Of a stretch of DNA of 64,000 nucleotides, positions 17,732-25,745 are shown piece by piece. The translations under genes and the position numbers were made by a program. Below the pieces are notes generated by a model. That model had not been told where the DNA came from. It searched no databases and was given only the letters and a program-made list of their open reading frames with translations. Numbering within the stretch: position 1 is the first letter of the stretch; every line of letters begins with the position of its first letter. The stretch lies in contig JAKLJL010000004.1 in the NCBI GenBank assembly GCA_023151185.1, positions 197,586 through 261,585 of the forward strand. The letters run 5' to 3'. Origin of the DNA: Bacteroidota bacterium (lineage in GTDB: Bacteria; Bacteroidota; JABWAT01).

Positions 17732-18799
17732 GTGACGGCCCCGGATAGTCCGCCGGCCTTCAGCGGTAAGACCGGGGTTCTTCTGGTTAATTTGGGATCT
17801 CCGGATGCACCTGATACTCCGCCGGTCCGGAACTACCTCCGGCAGTTTCTTTCCGACAGCCGGGTTATTGACCTGCCTGCTCCTGCCCGCTTTCTTTTGC
17901 TGAACCTGGTTATTCTGCCGTTCAGGTCACCCCGTTCAGCCCATGCTTACCGGCAGATCTGGATGCCGGAGGGGTCACCGCTGGTGGTTCATACCCGTAA
18001 CCTGACCCGTAAAGTTGCCGCTGAACTGGACCGGATTTCTCCCGGAAAGCACCGGGTCTTAGCTGCCATGAGGTATGGAAACCCGTCACTGAAGGCAGCA
18101 TTGGATCATTTCCGGGAAGAAGGGATTCACCGGATCTTTCTGCTTCCGCTTTTTCCCCAGTATGCAACCGCCACCACCGGCAGTCTTCTGGCCGAAATTT
18201 ACCGTCTGGCCGTCACCCGGTGGGATCCGCCGGAACTGACCGTTCTGCCGCCGTTTTTTGCAGAGTCTTTTTTTACCGATGCCGTAGCGGCCCGTGGCCG
18301 GGATTTGATCCTTACTGACCGGCCGGACCATATCGTGTTCAGTTTTCATGGAATTCCGGAAAGGCAAATCAGGAAATCAGATCCGGATTCGGAAATCTGC
18401 CGGATTTCTGACGGGTGCTGCTCGGAAATTTCGGAACGGAACTTCAGATGTTACCGTGCCGCCTGTTTCGAAACCGCACGGCAGATTGCCGGCAGGCTAA
18501 ACCTTCAGCCCGGCACCTGGACAGTCGCCTTTCAATCGCGTTTGGGACGGACGAAGTGGATCGAACCCTACACGGACAGGGTCATCCGGGATCTGGCCGG
18601 AAAGGGACATAAACGGGTTCTTGTTTTTTCACCCTCTTTTGTTGCCGACTGCCTCGAAACCCTTGAGGAAATCGGACTTCGGCTGAATGACGAGTTTCTC
18701 TCGTGCGGCGGCAGTTCCCTGACTTTGGTACCGTCACTGAATGACGGCGATGACTGGGCTGCCGGGCTTGCCGGCTGGATTTCATCCCGGATTTCCTGA
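17732..18799 (+). CDS. hemH: Ferrochelatase
   Basis: Inserts iron into a porphyrin in the last steps of heme synthesis. The start is the GTG at 17732, with GGAGG inside the end of queD; a longer frame reaching back to 17711 has no support. The product is 355 residues with GVLLVNLGSPDAP, RNYLRQFLSD, PLFPQYATATTGS, the catalytic FSFHGIPERQI and the late SPSFVADCLETLEEI containing the conserved Glu. A Cys-rich stretch (EICRISDGCCSE, FRCYRAAC) could hold an iron-sulfur cluster, as in some bacterial ferrochelatases; that is inference. hemB is elsewhere in the window, in another unit. Confidence 0.93.
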   Translation: MTAPDSPPAFSGKTGVLLVNLGSPDAPDTPPVRNYLRQFLSDSRVIDLPAPARFLLLNLVILPFRSPRSAHAYRQIWMPEGSPLVVHTRNLTRKVAAELDRISPGKHRVLAAMRYGNPSLKAALDHFREEGIHRIFLLPLFPQYATATTGSLLAEIYRLAVTRWDPPELTVLPPFFAESFFTDAVAARGRDLILTDRPDHIVFSFHGIPERQIRKSDPDSEICRISDGCCSEISERNFRCYRAACFETARQIAGRLNLQPGTWTVAFQSRLGRTKWIEPYTDRVIRDLAGKGHKRVLVFSPSFVADCLETLEEIGLRLNDEFLSCGGSSLTLVPSLNDGDDWAAGLAGWISSRIS

Positions 18800-18914
18800 C
18801 AGGTTTCAAAAAACCACTGCTTTCCTCTTTTTTTATGGGCAACCGTTCAGGCAGATTGGTTTCCCGCTGCCCGGTTTTGTATTTTCCGGAAAATCCACCG
18901 ACCATGGAGTGCTT

Positions 18915-20129
18915 ATGCTGTCAGAAACCCTGAAGACCTCAAAAGATTACATTGCCCTCGAAGACCATCTGGGCGCCCATAATTACCATCCGCTTGATGT
19001 CGTGATCAAAAAGGCCAAAGGCATCTGGGTGTGGGATGTGGACGGAAATAAATATATGGACTGCCTGGCCTCTTACTCGGCCGTTAACCAGGGCCACTGC
19101 CACCCCAAGATCCTGAAAACCCTGACTGCCCAGGCTGGCCGGGTGACGCTGACTTCACGCGCATTCCGCAATGATAAACTGCCCCTTCTATACCAGAAAC
19201 TTTATGAAACCACCCTGATGACTCAGTTTCTTCTGATGAATTCGGGCGCCGAAGCGATTGAAACGGCAGTTAAGGCTGCACGTAAATGGGGATATACCAA
19301 AAAGGGAATTCCTGAAAACCAGGCCGAAATTATTGTTGCTGCCAATAATTTCCATGGCCGGACAACAACCGTTATTTCCTTCTCAACCGAGCAGCAGTAC
19401 CGGGATGGGTTTGGTCCGTTTACACCCGGATTCAAAATTGTTCCCTTTGGTGATGCTGATGCCCTTGAGAAGGCCATAACTCCCAATACGGCAGCCTTTC
19501 TGGTTGAACCGATTCAGGCAGAAGCCGGAATTATCATCCCGCCCGAAGGATATCTGAAAGCAGTTGAAAAAATCTGCAAAAAGAACCGGGTACTCCTGAT
19601 TGTGGATGAAATTCAGACCGGACTTGGCCGGGCCGGCCGGTTTTTTGCCCACTATTATGAAAAAGTCGTTCCGGATATGATCGTTATCGGAAAGGCACTT
19701 TCCGGCGGATATTATCCCGTGTCGGCTGTGCTGTCGACACCCGAAATTCTGGGAGTGTTCAAACCGGGGGATCACGGATCCACTTTTGGCGGAAATCCGC
19801 TGGGATGTGCAGTTTCGGTTACCGCACTGAATGTAATTCTTGAAGAAAATCTGGCCGAGCGGTCTGCTGAATTGGGCGCTTATTTCCTCGAAAAGTTACA
19901 GGCGATCCGGAATCCCAAAATCAAAGAAGTCAGAGGCCGCGGACTTTTAATCGGTTTTGAACTGACGGTGAAAGCCCGCCCGCTGGTCGTCCGCTTGCAG
20001 GAACTGGGCATCCTCTGCAAGGATACCCACGAGACGACCATCCGGTTCACGCCTCCGCTGGTCATCACCCGGGCTGAAATAGACTGGGCAGCAGAACGGA
20101 TAGAAAAGGCCCTGAAAGTTCTCGGCTGA
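18915..20129 (+). CDS. rocD: Ornithine--oxo-acid aminotransferase
   Basis: A PLP enzyme moving the delta-amino group of ornithine to 2-oxoglutarate. From the ATG at 18915 (GGAG just upstream) it is 404 residues, the usual length; a longer frame back to 18741 overlaps hemH and is not credible. Class III aminotransferase features are NSGAEAIETA (about 109-118), FHGRT, VDEIQTGLGR with Asp231 and the PLP lysine Lys260 in VIGKALSGG. HYHPLDVVIKKAKG-like N-terminal sequence and DCLASYSAVNQGHCHP are typical of ornithine rather than acetylornithine transaminase. Distinguishing it from other class III members is reasonably but not fully certain. Confidence 0.88.
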   Translation: MLSETLKTSKDYIALEDHLGAHNYHPLDVVIKKAKGIWVWDVDGNKYMDCLASYSAVNQGHCHPKILKTLTAQAGRVTLTSRAFRNDKLPLLYQKLYETTLMTQFLLMNSGAEAIETAVKAARKWGYTKKGIPENQAEIIVAANNFHGRTTTVISFSTEQQYRDGFGPFTPGFKIVPFGDADALEKAITPNTAAFLVEPIQAEAGIIIPPEGYLKAVEKICKKNRVLLIVDEIQTGLGRAGRFFAHYYEKVVPDMIVIGKALSGGYYPVSAVLSTPEILGVFKPGDHGSTFGGNPLGCAVSVTALNVILEENLAERSAELGAYFLEKLQAIRNPKIKEVRGRGLLIGFELTVKARPLVVRLQELGILCKDTHETTIRFTPPLVITRAEIDWAAERIEKALKVLG

Positions 20130-20160
20130 TCAGCTTGCCGGTCAGCACCACGGGGCCCAG

Positions 20161-20197
20161 CAGAAACTGATCAGCACCCGCAGCCGGTCAGTTTCTG
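20161..20197 (+). terminator. Hairpin after ornithine aminotransferase gene
   Basis: CAGAAACTGA and TCAGTTTCTG form a perfect 10-base stem with a 17-base loop, 32 bases after the stop. There is no strong T run, so it may be a weak terminator or an mRNA-stabilising 3' hairpin. Confidence 0.4.
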
Positions 20198-20316
20198 TTC
20201 AGTCCATCCCTTTTCCTGCCCGATTCACCCTTCCGAAAAGAAACCCGTCCCTTCCTCTGTCATTCAGATTCAGTTTCCCTGCCATTTTGTCTATCTTTAA
20301 AGCTATTGAAGATGAA

Positions 20317-21666
20317 ATGGTGAGTATGGAAGACGCAAAAGGGAAAGTCTATTTCGAAACGTATGGCTGCCAGATGAATTTCAGCGATACGGAACTGGTT
20401 GCAGGAATTCTGGCCAAAGATCACTACGAGGTTGTTCAGGATATCAACGATGCCGACCTGATTTTTATCAATACCTGTTCAATTCGTGACAATGCAGAAC
20501 AACGGGTTTTTTCACGCCTGCAGCATCTGAGGGGGCTCAAGCGGCGAAAGGGGAAGGAACTGGTTGTCGGGGTGATGGGCTGCATGGCCGAACGCCTGAA
20601 AAAAGATCTGATCGAGAAGGAAAAACTGGTAGATGTAGTCGTCGGCCCTGATGCGTACCGGGATGTTCCCCGGCTGATTCAGATGGCTAAACTTGGCGAG
20701 AAGGGAATTAATACCCTCCTTTCCCTCGAGGAAACCTACGAAGACCTGACTCCGTTGCGCACCGAAGGCGTCTCTGCCTGGCTTACGGTAATGCGCGGCT
20801 GCGATAATTTCTGCACGTTCTGTGTGGTTCCGTTTACCAGAGGCCGTGAACGCAGCCGGCCGGTCGGTTCTGTCGTAAGCGAAACTGAACTCATGTCCAG
20901 AGAAGGACGGATCCGGGAAATTACCCTGCTTGGGCAGAATGTGAACTCCTACAACGACAATGGCCGTCAGTTTGCCGACCTGCTTCAGGCGGTTGCCGCA
21001 GTCGACAGGTCCATCCGGATCCGGTTTGCAACTTCCCATCCCAAAGACTTTTCTGACGATGTTCTGAGGGCAGTCAGAGATAACGAAAATATCTGCAAAT
21101 ACATTCATATCCCGTTTCAGGCAGGTGCTAACCGGGTTCTTGAAGCTATGAACCGGACGTATACCCGTGAAGAATATCTGGACCTGATCGCCCGGATGAA
21201 ACAGATGATTCCCGGCGTGTCGGTTTCGACCGACGTCATGGTGGGGTTCCCCGGCGAAACCGATGAGGACTATGAACAAACACTGGATCTGATGCGGCAG
21301 GTCCGGTTTGATACCGCCTTCATGTTTAAATATTCACCCCGTGAAGGAACGAAAGCCTGGAAAATGGGGGATACGGTTCCCGAAGAAGTCAAAGCCGACC
21401 GTCTTCAGAAACTGATTGATCTGCAGGAACGGATTTCTTACGAAAATAATCAGAACCGGATCGGCACAACTGAATTTGTTCTGATAGAAGGTGAAGCCCC
21501 GAGAGGAGACGGATTCCTGAGAGGGAAAACTGACTCCAATATCTTCTGCGTTTTCCCCGGCGAACCCGGAATGAAACCCGGCGACCTTGTCAGAGTCAGA
21601 ATCACCGGAGCAACCGGGCATACCCTGAAAGCTGAAGTTCTGAAAGAGGAACCTGTCACGACCTGA
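20317..21666 (+). CDS. miaB: tRNA-2-methylthio-N6-dimethylallyladenosine synthase
   Basis: A radical SAM methylthiotransferase acting on A37 of tRNAs. The UPF0004 domain has three cluster cysteines (FETYGCQMN, INTCSIRDNA, GVMGCMAERL). The radical SAM domain has GCDNFCTFCVVP (CxxxCxxC), and the C-terminal TRAM domain follows (about the last 65 residues). The open frame begins at a TTG (20287), but a promoter-like TATCTTTA at 20292-20299 lies inside it, so the real start is the ATG at 20317 or the one at 20326. I use the first, which gives 449 residues. It starts a run of closely spaced genes ending at 24385. Confidence 0.94.
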   Translation: MVSMEDAKGKVYFETYGCQMNFSDTELVAGILAKDHYEVVQDINDADLIFINTCSIRDNAEQRVFSRLQHLRGLKRRKGKELVVGVMGCMAERLKKDLIEKEKLVDVVVGPDAYRDVPRLIQMAKLGEKGINTLLSLEETYEDLTPLRTEGVSAWLTVMRGCDNFCTFCVVPFTRGRERSRPVGSVVSETELMSREGRIREITLLGQNVNSYNDNGRQFADLLQAVAAVDRSIRIRFATSHPKDFSDDVLRAVRDNENICKYIHIPFQAGANRVLEAMNRTYTREEYLDLIARMKQMIPGVSVSTDVMVGFPGETDEDYEQTLDLMRQVRFDTAFMFKYSPREGTKAWKMGDTVPEEVKADRLQKLIDLQERISYENNQNRIGTTEFVLIEGEAPRGDGFLRGKTDSNIFCVFPGEPGMKPGDLVRVRITGATGHTLKAEVLKEEPVTT

Positions 21667-21675
21667 AACGGAAAT

Positions 21676-22413
21676 ATGATGAACCGTCTGATTTTTATTC
21701 TGACCTTTTTACTTGCCGGTTCAACCGGACTGCTGGCTCAGGAGTATGTTTTTATCCAGCCGCTGACCGATATGCTCGATCAGGGGCGGGCCGGTGAGGT
21801 CAGAAGGCTACTGCCTGCTCTGACGGCAGAACACCCGGGAGATCCGGGTATTGAGTTCCTTCAGGCTGTTTTTATGCCCGATGCAGACGAAGCGGTTTCT
21901 GTTTACCGGTCTGTGGTCGAAAAGCATCCCGCCTCCTTTGCAGCCATCAAATCGGCTGAACGTCTGGTAAATTACTACACCCAGAAAAATGATCCTGCCT
22001 CCGCCCGTCAGTATCTCGATTTTCTGGGTAAAGAACCTGTTCAGGCCGTGACGGTTATTCCTTCGGTTCCCGCAGAAAAACCGGCTGCGGTGCCGGTTAA
22101 GGAAACACCTCTGCCAAAATCCGGAAAAAAGGAACCGGTTAAAAAGCCGGCCGCAGAAGAAAAACCCGCCGCTGCCCCAGCCGGGAAATATTTCATTCAG
22201 GCGGGTGCCTTTGCGATGATGAACCAGGCCGATAAAGTGCTCAAAAAAGCCAAAGCCAAAGGATTTTCCGGCAAAGTGATCAAGGAAGTTACCAACAACA
22301 AGATTTTCTACAAAGTCAGAATCGGCCCCTACCCGACCGAAGAAGAAGCCGAAACCGGTGTCAGTCTGCTCAAGACAAAGCTATCGATCAACGGTTTTGT
22401 TGTGGAAGACTGA
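21676..22413 (+). CDS. Exported SPOR-domain protein
   Basis: 245 residues: a signal peptide (cleavage near LLAQE), a TPR-like helical part (about 25-125), a Lys/Pro/Ala-rich linker (about 130-168) and a C-terminal SPOR domain (about 170-245: GKYFIQAGAFAMMNQADKVL, FYKVRIGPYPTEEEAE). SPOR domains bind peptidoglycan denuded of stem peptides, often at the septum. The stop shares one base with the ATG of the next gene (TGATG), showing translational coupling to the hydrolase. Confidence 0.87.
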   Translation: MMNRLIFILTFLLAGSTGLLAQEYVFIQPLTDMLDQGRAGEVRRLLPALTAEHPGDPGIEFLQAVFMPDADEAVSVYRSVVEKHPASFAAIKSAERLVNYYTQKNDPASARQYLDFLGKEPVQAVTVIPSVPAEKPAAVPVKETPLPKSGKKEPVKKPAAEEKPAAAPAGKYFIQAGAFAMMNQADKVLKKAKAKGFSGKVIKEVTNNKIFYKVRIGPYPTEEEAETGVSLLKTKLSINGFVVED

Positions 22414-23165
22414 TGGGATCCGTTCGGATGACCTTTACCGGAACTGCATCCGGATTTCCGGAACCCGGCCGTTTTTTTTCGGGTTATCTGGCAGAAACCC
22501 AGACCGGCTGCCTCCTGCTGGATGTGAATGAGCAGTCGGTGAAATCTCTGGTTCACAGGTTTAAAGACACACCGGATCATCCTTTTTCCTGTTTTATCTC
22601 ACACACCCATCCTGATCACTGGCCGGGCCTGTTTCTTCTGATCCAGTTTTTTCATCAGATCCGGCGGACGAAACCCTGGTACTTATATGTACCGCCCGAG
22701 CTTGACGGGAAGGTTGGTGAACTGGCCAGACTGCATCACCTGTATCCGGCCAGACTTTCTGTTTTTCCTGACATCAGAAGCATAACCGGTGAAACCATTC
22801 CGGCTTTACCTGATCTGGAGGTGCAGCCGGTTGAATCTTCTCATATGGATAAATACCGGGACTGGTCCGGAAGTCAGCCGTGCAGCAGCTTTGGCTTCCG
22901 GCTGGTAAATCCGGAAACCGGCAGACGGATTGTCCTGACCATGGATGTAGGATCACCGGAGGATGTTCTCCGGCTGGCCGGCGACAGAAAACCTGAATTT
23001 CTCGTTCTGGACGGAAGCCACCTGTCACCGGCAGAAATCCGGGAACTGGCAACCCGGCTGGATCCGGTGTCCTGGATGATCAGTCACTATGATCTGGGTC
23101 TGAAGCAGGAATTTCCCTTTCATTACCTGGCCGGAGACGGACAGGAACTTGAGGTTATTTTATGA
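22413..23165 (+). CDS. Metallo-beta-lactamase-fold hydrolase
   Basis: 250 residues, cytoplasmic, with the RNase Z-like MBL core. The metal motif is SHTHPDHWPG (HxHxDH), further ligands are probably His in VESSHMD, Asp in LTMDVGSPED and His in SHYDLG. The beginning (MTFTGTASGFPEPGR) resembles the RNase Z/phosphonate-type opening, but the exosite arm of RNase Z is absent and the substrate is unknown. It is coupled on both sides: TGATG with the SPOR gene and ATGA with the sigma-54 activator. Confidence 0.8.
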   Translation: MGSVRMTFTGTASGFPEPGRFFSGYLAETQTGCLLLDVNEQSVKSLVHRFKDTPDHPFSCFISHTHPDHWPGLFLLIQFFHQIRRTKPWYLYVPPELDGKVGELARLHHLYPARLSVFPDIRSITGETIPALPDLEVQPVESSHMDKYRDWSGSQPCSSFGFRLVNPETGRRIVLTMDVGSPEDVLRLAGDRKPEFLVLDGSHLSPAEIRELATRLDPVSWMISHYDLGLKQEFPFHYLAGDGQELEVIL

Positions 23166-24385
23166 TATCCGCAGAAGAAATCAAAAACAGATTCGACATT
23201 ATCGGCAACAGCCGTCAATTAACTGACATCCTGAAGCTGATTCCCCAGATTGCCCGGACGGATATTTCAGTCCTGGTTACCGGCGAGTCGGGAACCGGAA
23301 AGGAGGTGATTGCCCATGCCATTCACGGACTTTCACCCCGGGCCAATGACAAACTGATGATCGTGAATTGCGGTGCCATTCCGGAAGGAATTCTCGAATC
23401 TGAGCTGTTCGGTCACGAAAAAGGGGCTTTTACAGGCGCCATTGAAGCCAGAAAAGGGTACTTTGAACTGGCAAATAACGGCACCCTGTTTCTGGATGAA
23501 ATCGGGGATATGCCGTTGGGTGTTCAGGTAAAACTGCTCAGAGTTCTTGAGAGTGGTGAATATATGCGGGTCGGGTCCTCCCAGATCCGGAAAACGGACG
23601 TCCGGGTAGTTGCCGCCACCAACAAGGACCTGCTCTACGAGGTTCAGGCTAAAAAATTCAGGGAAGACTTATACTTCCGTCTGCGGGCGGTACAGCTTCA
23701 TCTGCCGGCACTTCACGAACGCCGTGAGGACATCCCGCTTCTGTTTCAGGCGTTCTGGCAGGAATTTGCCAGAAAGTACAACATCCATCCAGCAGGACTT
23801 ACCCCTGATGCCCTTGATCTTCTGGTGAATTATCATTGGCCGGGAAATGTGCGGGAACTCAGAAACCTGGCAGAAAGTGTTCTGGTTCTGGACGGAACCC
23901 GTCCTGTTGACGGGACTGTCATCCGGAAGTACCTGATTCAGAATTCACAGAGTTCCGCTTCACGTCTGCCGGCAATTCCGGATAAATCCGCGCCCGGGCA
24001 TGAGAAGCTGGAAATGGAATATGTGTACCGGATGCTGCTGGATCTGAAAACCGAACTGCTTGATATCAAGAATATTTTACGGCATCTGTCCGCCCAGCAG
24101 CCGTCGGTCGGGCCGGTTGTTACCGCTGCGCCGGTTGTTTTTGATCCCTATGCGGGAAAGCTGCTTCCGGCCGCCCAGGGGTTTACCGAATTTCATGTTG
24201 AAAAGGAAACTGAGGCCCAGAAACCGAAGGAAGAACAGCCTGTTTCTCTGACGGATATGGAACGGAAAGCGGTTGAAGAAGCGTTGGCCCGTCATGTGGG
24301 CAACCGCCGCCGGGCCGCCGAGGAACTTCAGATTTCTGAGCGGACACTTTACCGGAAAATCAAGGAATTCGGTCTGGAATTGTAA
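23162..24385 (+). CDS. Sigma-54-dependent transcriptional activator without sensor domain
   Basis: 407 residues. The AAA+ domain begins almost immediately: Walker A GESGTGKE (41-48), the sigma-54 contact loop GAFTGA (88-93), Walker B TLFLDEIGD (108-116), and a later NWPGNVREL-like segment (HWPGNVRELRNL). A linker of about 110 residues (about 255-365) separates it from a Fis-type helix-turn-helix at the C-terminus (GNRRRAAEELQISERTLYRKIKE). There is no receiver, PAS or GAF domain, so activity must be set by another protein or by expression level. Coupling to the SPOR and MBL genes hints at cell-envelope signalling, which is inference. Confidence 0.9.
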   Translation: MISAEEIKNRFDIIGNSRQLTDILKLIPQIARTDISVLVTGESGTGKEVIAHAIHGLSPRANDKLMIVNCGAIPEGILESELFGHEKGAFTGAIEARKGYFELANNGTLFLDEIGDMPLGVQVKLLRVLESGEYMRVGSSQIRKTDVRVVAATNKDLLYEVQAKKFREDLYFRLRAVQLHLPALHERREDIPLLFQAFWQEFARKYNIHPAGLTPDALDLLVNYHWPGNVRELRNLAESVLVLDGTRPVDGTVIRKYLIQNSQSSASRLPAIPDKSAPGHEKLEMEYVYRMLLDLKTELLDIKNILRHLSAQQPSVGPVVTAAPVVFDPYAGKLLPAAQGFTEFHVEKETEAQKPKEEQPVSLTDMERKAVEEALARHVGNRRRAAEELQISERTLYRKIKEFGLEL

Positions 24386-24386
24386 T

Positions 24387-24409
24387 TTTAAAATGGTTTT
24401 CATTTTAAA
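24387..24409 (+). terminator. AT-rich hairpin after the sigma-54 activator gene
   Basis: TTTAAAATG and CATTTTAAA form a 9-base stem with a GTTTT loop, two bases after the stop. The low GC makes it a weak terminator; it could also be a protein-binding palindrome. Confidence 0.3.
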
Positions 24410-24536
24410 GGAAGCCAGCTGTGGAAAACCCTGGGAATATTATATTATAATTAGTAATGTTTATCATTGTTAATATCTGATTCAGATTTTCCCCGAAAAA
24501 GTTTATACTTGGCCTCACTTTAATCCGGAGTACTCC

Positions 24537-25268
24537 ATGAAGAAAATTTTTTCCCTGGTTTCACCATTATTATTTGTAACCTTTTCACTGTCGGCTCAAA
24601 CGGGCCCAGTTGCTTCCTTTCATTTTGGATTCCCGTTATCAGGCACAAACGTTGGTTACCAGTTTGGCAACCTGGTTCCTTATGCTGGTATTGATTTGAT
24701 CAGATTATCCTGGGATGACAACTCCGAAAATGAATACTATTCAACTGACTATCAATCACATAAGTTGTACTTGGCAACGAAAAGGGACCAATCATCAAAC
24801 GGCTCAGTCTTGCTTGTCATTCCAAAAGTTGGCGCCAGATTCTACTTTTCAACCGGAGAAACGGGATCAATTGCCTGGTATGTAAAGGGCGATGTAATGA
24901 AAATTATCCCCAGCTTTGAGGGTGAAAATCGGTCATCCTATATTAGTTACCTGCCCAACGGTACTATAAATTATCAGGGATCAAGTAAATCAAAAATGAC
25001 GAATGAGGAAAAAGAACGTCAGGCAGATATGATCGATTACTGGGGGTTTACAATTGGTACCGGTGTTGAGTACTTTTTCAGCAACAAATTTGCACTTGGT
25101 GGCGAATATGGTATTCGTCTCTTCTTGAATGAGTACAAAGATGACCATGATGAAACATTTGGCGACTCATATTATCAGTACAGAGATAAATCAAGCGATG
25201 AAGTTTCAAATGCCCTTAATTTAAGTTACACTGAGGTCACTCTAAACTATTATTTTGGAAGGGAATAA
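24537..25268 (+). CDS. Outer-membrane beta-barrel protein
   Basis: 243 residues: a signal peptide (cleavage near LSAQ), then amphipathic strands such as PKVGARFYFSTGE, GFTIGTGVEYFFSNKFALGGEYGIRL, ending with TEVTLNYYFGRE. The pattern is an OmpW/OprF-like small barrel. Composition is more AT-rich than surrounding genes, as for the other barrel genes. TATACTTG, one mismatch from TAnnTTTG, lies 20-30 bases upstream and GGAG precedes the ATG. It converges on the next gene with a single base between. Confidence 0.8.
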   Translation: MKKIFSLVSPLLFVTFSLSAQTGPVASFHFGFPLSGTNVGYQFGNLVPYAGIDLIRLSWDDNSENEYYSTDYQSHKLYLATKRDQSSNGSVLLVIPKVGARFYFSTGETGSIAWYVKGDVMKIIPSFEGENRSSYISYLPNGTINYQGSSKSKMTNEEKERQADMIDYWGFTIGTGVEYFFSNKFALGGEYGIRLFLNEYKDDHDETFGDSYYQYRDKSSDEVSNALNLSYTEVTLNYYFGRE

Positions 25269-25269
25269 T

Positions 25270-25698
25270 CTACCCTTCTATTTCCGGCCGGTGGGTGGCA
25301 TAGGCAACCGCAATACAGTAATCCTGAATAACCTGGATGCCGTTTGCTTCCAGTTGTGCCCCAACCTCTTCACTTGATATTCCCTGCTGGAACCAGACAA
25401 CGCCCGGCAGGGGATTCATCTTCAGGATATCTTCAACATGAAGATGAAGATGTTCAGAAGCTCTGAAGACATCCACAATATCAATTTGTCCCGGAATTTC
25501 GGATAAAGTGCCATAAACCGGTTTATGGGCAATGTAGGTCCCGGCGAACTTCGGGTTCACTCCCACCACATCAAATCCTTTATCAATCAGAAAATGGAAA
25601 ATCTGATTCGAGACCTCCATATGTCCGGGTTTTAACCCTAAAACAGCAACCCGTTTATGGGTTTTGAGAATTTCGGGAATGGTATAGGGCTTCTTCAT
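25270..25698 (-). CDS. CoA-binding domain protein (YccU-like)
   Basis: 142 residues forming a single Rossmann-like CoA-binding domain, as in stand-alone homologues of the succinyl-CoA synthetase alpha N-terminal domain. Seen are KRVAVLGLKPG, VVGVNPKFAGTYI, VYGTLSEIPGQIDIVDVFRAS and VVWFQQGISSEE. The last part, QVIQDYCIAVAYATHRP, has the conserved Asp-x-Cys. The biochemical role of the family is not established. It lies downstream of the TatD-radical SAM gene with a 47-base gap and is probably cotranscribed. Confidence 0.88.
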   Translation of the reverse strand: MKKPYTIPEILKTHKRVAVLGLKPGHMEVSNQIFHFLIDKGFDVVGVNPKFAGTYIAHKPVYGTLSEIPGQIDIVDVFRASEHLHLHVEDILKMNPLPGVVWFQQGISSEEVGAQLEANGIQVIQDYCIAVAYATHRPEIEG

Positions 25699-25745
25699 GT
25701 CAGACCTTTGGTTGAACTGATTAATTCCGGGGTTTCCTGTCTTTC

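Noticed and set aside
20512-21279. 255-codon minus-strand frame opposite miaB
   Set aside because: Antisense shadow of the radical SAM domain of miaB.
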